Shown piece by piece: positions 44,648-50,655 of a stretch of 64,000 bases of DNA (positions are counted from its first letter, which is position 1; each line of letters starts with the position of its first letter). Both the position numbers and the translations under genes were made by a program. Below the pieces are notes generated by a model, which saw only the letters and a program-made list of their open reading frames with translations, had not been told where the DNA came from and did not search any database. The stretch lies in assembly GCA_004556755.1 (NCBI GenBank), contig SFFW01000008.1, positions 1 to 64,000 of the forward strand, written 5' to 3'. The stretch is from Clostridiales bacterium. GTDB lineage: Bacteria; Bacillota; Clostridia; Oscillospirales; Oscillospiraceae.

Positions 44648-45931
44648 ATGAAACTGACCCCCGAACAGCAGGCGATGCTGAACGGTGAAAAGGGCGAAAC
44701 CATGGCAAAGGTCGTCAAGACTCTCGTTATGTACGGAGAGACCTTCGGCGCCGAAAGGATGGTGCCGATAAGCTCGGAATACGGACACACCGTCATCAGC
44801 TTCGGTCTTAAAGTCATGAAGCCGGTGTACAAGCTGTATCAGGAGATAATCGACGCAGGACTTGTCTCCGATCAGAAGTTCACCGCCGACCCCAAGCCCC
44901 TCGACAAGAACGTCCCCAGCTCCCTCATCGAGGACCTCGTGTTCAAGAAATTCATGTACACGGAGCAGGATATGTACGAGGAGCAGCTCCGCAAGCTCGG
45001 CATCACGAATGACGACGACTACACCTGCACCTGCTACCTCGATCAGGTCGGCAACAAGCCCAAGAAGGGCGAGGTGCTGTCGTGGGCGGAGTCCTCCGCC
45101 GTCGTGTATGCAAACTCCGTTTTGGGCGCAAGGTGCAACCGCAACTCCGGCATGATCGAGCTTATGGGCTCCATCGCCGGCTTCGTCCCCGAATTCGGTC
45201 TGCTGCTCGACGAAAACCGCAAGGCGACATGGGTCGTCGAGCTTAAATGCACGAAAAAGCCGGAAGCGCAGCTATTAGGCTCCGCCATCGGCATGAAGGT
45301 CATGGAGGAGGTCCCCTACGTCAAGGGGCTTGACAAGTGGATAGGCACCGAGCTTAACGACGATGCCTGCGCCTACCTCAAGGACTTCGGCGCAGCGACG
45401 GCGTCCAACGGCGCCGTGGGTCTGTACCACATCGAAAACCTCACGCCGGAGGCGGTCGAGCAGGGCGAGAGCATCATCGCCGAGGGCGCAAAGGTCTACG
45501 TCATCGACGATGCGGAGCTTGAGCGTGTGAAGTCCGAGTACCCGGTCATTTGGAAGGATCCCGATGCCGCACCGGAGCTTTGCTTCGTCGGCTGCCCGCA
45601 TATGACCTATGCACAGCTCGTGCGCTGGACGGAGGACGTCGCAGCCGAGCTGCACAAGAACGGACTTAAAAAGGTCACCGTTCCGACCGTGTTCACCGCA
45701 TCCACGCCCGTCATCAAGGAGTTTGAAAAGACCCCGTACTACAAGCAGCTCAAGCGTCAGGGCATAGTTTTAAGCTACATCTGCCCGCTCATGTACATGA
45801 ACAATCCCCTGTGCAAGAAGAAGGCGGTCATCACCTCCTCGAACAAGCTCAGGACCTACACCAGCGCCCGCTACTACACCGAGGCGGAGATCCTGCACAC
45901 CATCACAAGCCGGAGGGAGGAAAAGAAATGA
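44648..45931 (+). CDS. Aconitase X catalytic (large) subunit, DUF521
   Basis: A 427-residue dehydratase of the aconitase superfamily. In characterised bacteria the two-subunit form dehydrates cis-3-hydroxy-L-proline; in archaea, mevalonate 5-phosphate. Expected cluster cysteines and substrate residues are seen in LGARCNRNSGM near 160, VGCPHMTYAQL near 318 and SYICPLMYMNNPLCKKKAVITSSNKLRTY near 379-405. The reaction in this organism cannot be decided from sequence. ATG chosen, but no strong ribosome binding site sits close to it. Overlaps the small subunit by four bases. Confidence 0.88.
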   Translation: MKLTPEQQAMLNGEKGETMAKVVKTLVMYGETFGAERMVPISSEYGHTVISFGLKVMKPVYKLYQEIIDAGLVSDQKFTADPKPLDKNVPSSLIEDLVFKKFMYTEQDMYEEQLRKLGITNDDDYTCTCYLDQVGNKPKKGEVLSWAESSAVVYANSVLGARCNRNSGMIELMGSIAGFVPEFGLLLDENRKATWVVELKCTKKPEAQLLGSAIGMKVMEEVPYVKGLDKWIGTELNDDACAYLKDFGAATASNGAVGLYHIENLTPEAVEQGESIIAEGAKVYVIDDAELERVKSEYPVIWKDPDAAPELCFVGCPHMTYAQLVRWTEDVAAELHKNGLKKVTVPTVFTASTPVIKEFEKTPYYKQLKRQGIVLSYICPLMYMNNPLCKKKAVITSSNKLRTYTSARYYTEAEILHTITSRREEKK

Positions 45932-46368
45932 AGACTTTCAAAGGTCGGGTGGTAGTCCCCGGCACCTGCACCGCAGAGGCGCTCGTGTCTCACGGCGGCT
46001 TCAACACCCTTGCGTCGTACCAAATGGGTATGATGTTCGGCGATAAGAAGATGAAGTGCGGCGACCAAAATAACGAGGAGCTGTACAAAAAGCCCATGAT
46101 CGGCAAGGCGCTGTGCCTGCCCATGACCATCGGCTCCACCACCGGCGGCATGGTCCTGTTCACGGTCTGCTCCTCCGGGAAGCAGCCTGCCTGTATGCTG
46201 TTCAGCAAGGAGATCGACTCCCTCGCAGCGTCGGGAGCCATCCTCGGCGACGTTTGGACGGACGCAAAGATGCCCGTCGTGGATATGCTCGGCGACGAGT
46301 TTCTTGACTACGTCAAGACCGGCATGACCGTCACCGTCAAGGACGACGGTGTGGTCGAGGTAGAGTAA
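45928..46368 (+). CDS. Aconitase X swivel (small) subunit, DUF126
   Basis: 146-residue partner of the large subunit. Swivel-domain pattern: FKGRVVVPGTCTAEALVSHGGFNTLASY, then GKALCLPMTIGSTTGGMV with the Ser that completes the active site. ATG directly overlaps the large-subunit stop (ATGA) and has GGAGG upstream. Both genes share one promoter and one terminator. Confidence 0.9.
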   Translation: MKTFKGRVVVPGTCTAEALVSHGGFNTLASYQMGMMFGDKKMKCGDQNNEELYKKPMIGKALCLPMTIGSTTGGMVLFTVCSSGKQPACMLFSKEIDSLAASGAILGDVWTDAKMPVVDMLGDEFLDYVKTGMTVTVKDDGVVEVE

Positions 46369-46374
46369 ATAACG

Positions 46375-46411
46375 AAAAAAATTCCGTACCCTGTTGGGTA
46401 CGGAATTTTTT
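46375..46411. terminator. Bidirectional terminator
   Basis: AAAAAATTCCGTACCC / GGGTACGGAATTTTTT, perfect 16-bp stem, loop TGTT, between convergent aconitase X and pssA. Confidence 0.88.
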
Positions 46412-46422
46412 GTTGCCGTATA

Positions 46423-47055
46423 TCAGCTTCTGCCGAAGATGAGGATAAGCACGGTGCAGACAACACCGAGAGCAAGCATTATCGCAAGCCCCGTCTTACC
46501 GGGCTTCTTCACCTGAACGGGCAGCACAAACAGAGCTCCGTTGACAAGCAGCAGGAGCGTGTACGCAATGGGGAAGTTCCTCCCTAAAAGTCCCTTGAAG
46601 CAGAACAGCAGAGGAACGGTGAGCGCCGAGCTTGTGATCGGAACGCCGAGATAATGCTTGCGCTTTCCCGTCTCGGTCTTCTGACGCACTTCCTCGGTCA
46701 CGTTGTAATAGGCAAGTCTAATAAGTCCGCAGAGGGCAAACAGCGCCATAATGGCGATCTGCCACCACTCGTTGGCGCCCACGGAAACGCCGATGACCAC
46801 GGGGAAGACGCCGAAGCAGATAACGTCGCTCAGTGAATCGAGCTGTATACCGTAGCTGCACTCCTCGGCGGTGCGATCCTTTTTGGTGCGGGCAACGATG
46901 CCGTCAAACATATCGCAGAAGCCGGAAAACATGAGGCATATGACCGCAGTGACGGGGTGACCGCCGCAGGCGAGCGTTATGCCGACGACGGATGAAAGCA
47001 TACCTATGTAGGTCAGCCATACCGTATAATTGTAAAAGCCGATCAAAACAAACAT
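46423..47055 (-). CDS. pssA: CDP-diacylglycerol-serine O-phosphatidyltransferase
   Basis: Makes phosphatidylserine from CDP-DAG and serine, feeding psd. About 210 residues with six membrane helices. CDP-alcohol phosphatidyltransferase signature is intact: FCDMFDGIVART, then YGIQLDSLSD with the three metal-binding Asp. ATG at 47055 is used because an upstream TTG has no ribosome binding site; GGAG lies immediately before the ATG, so the true start may be a later Met. Confidence 0.9.
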   Translation of the reverse strand: MFVLIGFYNYTVWLTYIGMLSSVVGITLACGGHPVTAVICLMFSGFCDMFDGIVARTKKDRTAEECSYGIQLDSLSDVICFGVFPVVIGVSVGANEWWQIAIMALFALCGLIRLAYYNVTEEVRQKTETGKRKHYLGVPITSSALTVPLLFCFKGLLGRNFPIAYTLLLLVNGALFVLPVQVKKPGKTGLAIMLALGVVCTVLILIFGRS

Positions 47056-47078
47056 CTCCAAACTGTTGTAGTTCTTGC

Positions 47079-47108
47079 ATTATAACACATTGCGCCGACA
47101 ATATACAA
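47079..47108 (-). promoter_or_regulatory. Promoter of pssA
   Basis: Minus strand TTGTAT (47103-47108), 18 bases, TATAAT (47079-47084). Confidence 0.65.
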
Positions 47109-47153
47109 GTCATTTTGACATTTAAATATCATTTTGGAAAAATTGTATTATTG

Positions 47154-47182
47154 TGTACAAATTCTCTGCGGTTTGCTATAAT
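47154..47182 (+). promoter_or_regulatory. Promoter of the cysteine desulfidase gene
   Basis: TGTACA (47154-47159), 17 bases ending TGC, TATAAT (47177-47182). Confidence 0.6.
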
Positions 47183-47224
47183 AGACCCATATAGTCGGAA
47201 AACATGTGCAAAGGAGAGATTTTA

Positions 47225-48499
47225 ATGGAAGTCGGCAATAAGATCTACGGGCAATATCTGCAAATTCTCAGGGAGGAGCTTATCCCCGCCATGGGCTGCA
47301 CCGAGCCTATCGCAATGGCGTATGCCGCCGCAAAAGCGCGGCAGGTTCTCGGCGAAATGCCCGACAAGATCGACATAGTTATAAGCGGCAACATCATTAA
47401 AAACGTAAAAAGCGTCGTCGTTCCCAACACGGGCGGGCTTAAAGGCATCACCGCCGCCGTCGCAGCGGGCGTCACAGTGGGCGATGCGGACAGGCAGCTT
47501 GAGGTGCTTGCGGGCGTTCGTGAGGAGGATATTCACCTCATCCGTGAGTTTATGGGCTCCTGCCCCATGACGGTGATGAAGTCGCAAAGTCCGAAGCTGC
47601 TCGACATCGACCTTCGGCTTTATAAAGGCACCGACTGCGTGCGTCTGCGCATTGCGGACTATCACACGAACATCGTGCTTATCGAGAAAAACGGCGATGT
47701 GCTGCTGCAGCTCGACGATGCTTCGGACGACGGCGGCGAGACCGACCGCAGTGTGCTGAGCGTCAAGGGCATCGTGGAGTTTGCCGAGTGCGTCCGCATA
47801 GACGACGTGCGTGAGCTGCTTGAGCGGCAGATAGCTTACAACACCGCCATTTCGCAGGAGGGACTTAGGGGCGAGTACGGCGCTTCCGTCGGCAAGACCC
47901 TGCTCTCCACGAGAGGCAGCGACGTCCGAGTAAGAGCGAGGGCGGTCGCCGCCGCAGGCTCCGACGCCCGCATGAGCGGCTGCGAGCTGCCCGTGGTCAT
48001 CGTCTCCGGCAGCGGCAATCAGGGCATGACCGCCTCCCTGCCCGTCATCGTCTACGCTCAGGACATGGGCGCAGATCGGGATCGGCTCCTGCGTGCGCTC
48101 GTCGTGTCGAACCTCGTGACCGTGCATCAGAAAACGCCCATCGGCAGACTGTCGGCGTTCTGCGGCGCAGTCTCCGCAGGCTGCGGTGCGGCGGCGGGCG
48201 TGGCGTGGCTATGCGAGGGCAGCGTTGACGCCGTCAGTGCAACGATAACAAACACCCTCGGCATGATCTCCGGCACCGTGTGCGACGGCGCAAAGCCCTC
48301 CTGTGCAACGAAGATCGCCTCCGCCGTCGAAGCCGGGCTTCTCGGCTTTGACCTCTACGAGAGGGGCAAGGGTCTTTGCGGCGGCGACGGAATACTCAAG
48401 GGCGACGTCGAAAAAACCATTGAAAGCGTCGGCAAGCTTGCCCGTGAGGGTATGCGTGAGACGGACAGTGAGATCCTCGAAATAATGCTCGACGACTGA
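47225..48499 (+). CDS. L-cysteine desulfidase-like / UPF0597 Fe-S dehydratase
   Basis: A 424-residue protein of the CdsB/YhaM (UPF0597) family, which cleaves L-cysteine to H2S, ammonia and pyruvate or acts as a serine dehydratase-like enzyme. Cysteines typical of the 4Fe-4S site are seen in AMGCTEPIAM near 23-32, SCPMTVMKSQSPKL near 110, and a late block SAFCGAVSAGCGAAAG near 310. GNQGMTASLPV and CDGAKPSCATKIAS complete the pattern. AGGAGA before ATG 47225. H2S production may supply sulfide for Fe-S cluster synthesis. Confidence 0.85.
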   Translation: MEVGNKIYGQYLQILREELIPAMGCTEPIAMAYAAAKARQVLGEMPDKIDIVISGNIIKNVKSVVVPNTGGLKGITAAVAAGVTVGDADRQLEVLAGVREEDIHLIREFMGSCPMTVMKSQSPKLLDIDLRLYKGTDCVRLRIADYHTNIVLIEKNGDVLLQLDDASDDGGETDRSVLSVKGIVEFAECVRIDDVRELLERQIAYNTAISQEGLRGEYGASVGKTLLSTRGSDVRVRARAVAAAGSDARMSGCELPVVIVSGSGNQGMTASLPVIVYAQDMGADRDRLLRALVVSNLVTVHQKTPIGRLSAFCGAVSAGCGAAAGVAWLCEGSVDAVSATITNTLGMISGTVCDGAKPSCATKIASAVEAGLLGFDLYERGKGLCGGDGILKGDVEKTIESVGKLAREGMRETDSEILEIMLDD

Positions 48500-48556
48500 T
48501 ACGATTGCTTTTTTCGTACAAACAGGGCTATTTTTGATACAAAACAAAAATTGTTA

Positions 48557-48586
48557 TTTACAAAATGCCTCGGATTGTGGTATAGT
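48557..48586 (+). promoter_or_regulatory. Promoter of the 48-residue peptide gene
   Basis: TTTACA (48557-48562), 18 bases ending TGG (extended -10), TATAGT (48581-48586), 36 bases before the ATG. Confidence 0.75.
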
Positions 48587-48622
48587 CATAATATCCGAAC
48601 AATAATTCAAGGAGGAAGTATT

Positions 48623-48769
48623 ATGTGCATCAAACTCGGAGTTCTCAATATTGATGAAGACGTTCGTCTCGCAATTGAGTCCAAGCTCAACCTCGTAAAG
48701 GACATTCTCGGTTGGGTTCCCACCTACATTCAGGGTCTTGTGGGTGCTCTCACCGGCTACAAGGCTTAA
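48623..48769 (+). CDS. Small hydrophobic/amphipathic peptide (48 aa), unknown function
   Basis: A compact stand-alone gene: good promoter, perfect AGGAGG seven bases before ATG, and a strong terminator seven bases after the stop. The peptide has an acidic/basic first half (LNIDEDVRLAIESKL) and a hydrophobic second half (LNLVKDILGWVPTYIQGL, then VGALTGYKA). No signal peptide or double-glycine leader. Could be a leaderless bacteriocin, a membrane-acting toxin, or a small regulatory peptide; no antisense RNA or immunity gene is evident, but a MarR gene lies next to it. Confidence 0.7.
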   Translation: MCIKLGVLNIDEDVRLAIESKLNLVKDILGWVPTYIQGLVGALTGYKA

Positions 48770-48775
48770 TTGATT

Positions 48776-48820
48776 AAAAAGAAAAGCTCCGTGACCGAAG
48801 GTCAGGGAGCTTTTCTTTTT
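48776..48820 (+). terminator. Terminator of the small peptide gene
   Basis: AAAAAGAAAAGCTCC and GGGAGCTTTTCTTTTT, inner stem GTGACC/GGTCA; one mismatch, loop GAAG. Confidence 0.85.
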
Positions 48821-48955
48821 TCAGGCTTTTATTCTCACCCCGTCGGAGGAGATCACGCTGCCGCCGATACTGCCGCACTGCACATAGTCTCCGGCGTTAT
48901 GAGCCGCAAAAAGCAGATAATCCCCATGCTCACCGCTCTGTGGGGCTAATAAGAC
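48821..48955. other. Unassigned stretch between peptide and MarR genes
   Basis: No supported gene. On the minus strand a continuous frame without a start codon ends SIGGSVISSDGVRIKA and may be a gene relic. On the plus strand an open frame contains MSRKKQIIPMLTALWG before two stops, with no ribosome binding site. Either could be fragments of a decayed gene. Confidence 0.4.
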
Positions 48956-48983
48956 AGCAAAAAGGCACCCTTTGGGTGCCTTT
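48956..48983 (-). terminator. Terminator of the MarR gene
   Basis: AAAGGCACCC / GGGTGCCTTT, perfect 10-bp stem; T5 follows on the minus strand. Confidence 0.8.
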
Positions 48984-48987
48984 ATTT

Positions 48988-49428
48988 TTATATGTTGTCC
49001 GTCTCCGGCATCATTTCGTTTGATATGCGGTCGAGCATATCGCCGAACTGCTTTGCCTCCTCCGGCGTAAAGCTCTTGCGGATGCGCCCGACGACGGTGT
49101 CCACATAGCTGCGCATGATGTCGGTGTAGCCGTAATACTTATCGGAAAGTATGAGGTGGTACTCCCTCCTGTCCGTCTCCGAATTCTGACGGATGAGGTA
49201 GCCCTTCTTTATCAGATTGTTGACCTTGTAGGTCGCATTGGACTGAGAGATGTTGAGAAACTCCGCAAACTGTCCGACGGTCGGCTCATGCAGGGCATGG
49301 ATGACCTCGATCGAGAACGCCTCCATCGCCGAAAGCGAACCCTCACGCTCACGCACAAGCTCGAATATCCTTCTGAAAAATTCAAGCTTAAACTTGTCAT
49401 AGACCTCTATAAAGCTGCTTTCCATCAT
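48988..49428 (-). CDS. MarR-family transcriptional regulator
   Basis: 146 residues, winged-helix dimer. N-terminal dimerisation helices (FIEVYDKFKLEFFRRIF), DNA-binding helix region (TVGQFAEFLNISQSNATYKVNNLIKKGYL) and wing (QNSETDRREYHLILS). GAGGAG nine bases before ATG. Its own promoter lies in the tail of the broken SMR gene. Possible targets: the small peptide gene or the SMR region; no clear palindromic operator was seen here. Confidence 0.88.
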   Translation of the reverse strand: MMESSFIEVYDKFKLEFFRRIFELVREREGSLSAMEAFSIEVIHALHEPTVGQFAEFLNISQSNATYKVNNLIKKGYLIRQNSETDRREYHLILSDKYYGYTDIMRSYVDTVVGRIRKSFTPEEAKQFGDMLDRISNEMMPETDNI

Positions 49429-49461
49429 TTCGGGTATCTCCTCGCTCAGATTGCTGGTGTT

Positions 49462-49490
49462 ATTTTAATACACTTTCCCGTCTTTGTAAA
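49462..49490 (-). promoter_or_regulatory. Promoter of the MarR gene
   Basis: Minus strand TTTACA (49485-49490), 17 bases, TAAAAT (49462-49467). Confidence 0.7.
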
Positions 49491-49595
49491 CATAAATCTC
49501 AACTGAGCCGCAGCTCAGCTTCATCGTGTACGCCCATATGACCTCGCTCAGTCCGGCACACAGCAGGCAGAGCCACGCTTTGTTTTTTCGTTCAT
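49465..49595 (-). pseudogene. Broken SMR-family (Gdx/SugE-like) exporter remnant
   Basis: Start signals are intact (GGAGG eight bases before ATG 49595). In the ATG frame a stop follows after about 15 codons. With one base added in the A-run of the first codons the frame reads KNKAWLCLLCAGLSEVIWAYTMKLS, the first transmembrane helix of small multidrug resistance proteins with its essential Glu (SEVIWA). The match ends after KLS; the remaining tail overlaps the MarR promoter. A normal protein has about 105 residues with four helices. Gdx members of the family export guanidinium. Confidence 0.7.
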
Positions 49596-49610
49596 GTCTA
49601 ACCTCCGTAT

Positions 49611-49733
49611 AAAAAATACCGGGAGAGTTTTTATGTTAAAAACTCTCCCGGGCTTTTGCCCCTCCGTGCAATGCGGAAAACCGCACCGTTTTATCTCGGT
49701 CCGGACCCGAAGCTCGGCGGAACCCTATAAAAC
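49611..49733 (-). promoter_or_regulatory. Guanidine-I (ykkC) riboswitch with terminator platform
   Basis: The minus strand shows the conserved ykkC blocks in order: TAGGGTTCCG, GGTCCGGACCGAGA, a GTGCGG/CCGCAT stem, and ACGGAGGGGCAAAAGCCCGGGAGAG. The last block is also the first arm of a perfect 14-bp stem (49619-49632 with 49638-49651) followed by TATTTTTT, the expected terminator platform. Guanidinium binding should stop the terminator and allow the downstream SMR frame to be read. It begins directly behind trxB, so it may be read from the nrd-trxB transcript or from a promoter in trxB. The downstream gene is broken. Confidence 0.88.
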
Positions 49734-50642
49734 TTATAATTCGTCTATGTACTTGCAGGCGGCAAGCGCTGCCGCCGAACCGTCGGCACAGGCGGTGGTG
49801 AGCTGGCGCACCGTCTTTTTCCGGCAGTCTCCGGCAACGAAAACGCCCGGAGTTTTGGTATAGCAGTCCTCGCCCGATTCGGCGTAGCCGGCACTGTCAA
49901 GCTCCAAGAGCTGCGCAAAGGCTGCGTTGTCGGGTGCGTGACCGATCGCAACAAAAAGTGCGTCTACCTCTATCTCACGCTTGTTTCCGGCAGCGTCCGT
50001 CACGGTGATCGAGCGAAGCTCGCCGTCGCCCGAAAGGGCGCTCACGGTGCTCTCCGTCACAAACTCGACGTTGCTCTTTTTCTCAAGCGCCTGCACGAGC
50101 TTTGCCTCGCCTCTGAATGTGCTGCGGCGGTGGATGAGATACACCTTCGAGCAGAGGTCGGAGAGCAGCACCGCATCCTGAAGTGCGGAGTTGCCGCCGC
50201 CGTACACCGCAGCGGGTCTGCCCTTGTAAAAGGCGCCGTCGCACAGTGCGCAGAAGCAAAGTCCCGCTCCGAGGTAGCTCTCCTCATCGGGGATGCCCGC
50301 CATTTTGGGCTTTGCGCCCGTCGCAACAATGACCGCCTTCGCCTCGAAAACGCCGCCGAACTCGGTTTTCACCTGCTTTACCGCACCGCAGTCGATGATC
50401 TCCAAAACCTCGTCCAGCTCAAACTCTGCGCCCTGATGCTCCGCCTGAGCCATCATGAGGTCGCCAAGCTCCATGCCGGATATGGACTCCACCGACGGGA
50501 AGTTTTCCACCTTCGGCGACCAAGTGATCTGACCGCCGAAGCCGCTTTTTTCGATGCACAGCACGGTTTTTCCGGCTCTGCGGGCATAGGTTGCGGCAGT
50601 GAGTCCCGCTGGGCCGCCGCCTATGATTATAATGTCGTACAT
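49734..50642 (-). CDS. trxB: Thioredoxin reductase
   Basis: 302-residue flavoprotein. FAD site IIIGGGPAGLTAATYARRAG at the start, redox pair CALCDGAF near 134, NAD(P)H site GGGNSALQDAVLLSD with HRRSTFRGE, and final FAD block GVFVAGDCRKKTVRQLTTACADGSAA. Passes NAD(P)H electrons to a thioredoxin-fold partner. It is co-transcribed with nrdG and nrdD (gap 13 bases to nrdD), and NrdD carries its own redoxin domain. Confidence 0.95.
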   Translation of the reverse strand: MYDIIIIGGGPAGLTAATYARRAGKTVLCIEKSGFGGQITWSPKVENFPSVESISGMELGDLMMAQAEHQGAEFELDEVLEIIDCGAVKQVKTEFGGVFEAKAVIVATGAKPKMAGIPDEESYLGAGLCFCALCDGAFYKGRPAAVYGGGNSALQDAVLLSDLCSKVYLIHRRSTFRGEAKLVQALEKKSNVEFVTESTVSALSGDGELRSITVTDAAGNKREIEVDALFVAIGHAPDNAAFAQLLELDSAGYAESGEDCYTKTPGVFVAGDCRKKTVRQLTTACADGSAAALAACKYIDEL

Positions 50643-50655
50643 CGTACTCTGTCCT

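Noticed and set aside
49500-49530. Hairpin CTGAGC/GCTCAG before the MarR gene as an operator
   Set aside because: Only six base pairs, in the tail of the SMR relic, and upstream of the -35; too short to support.
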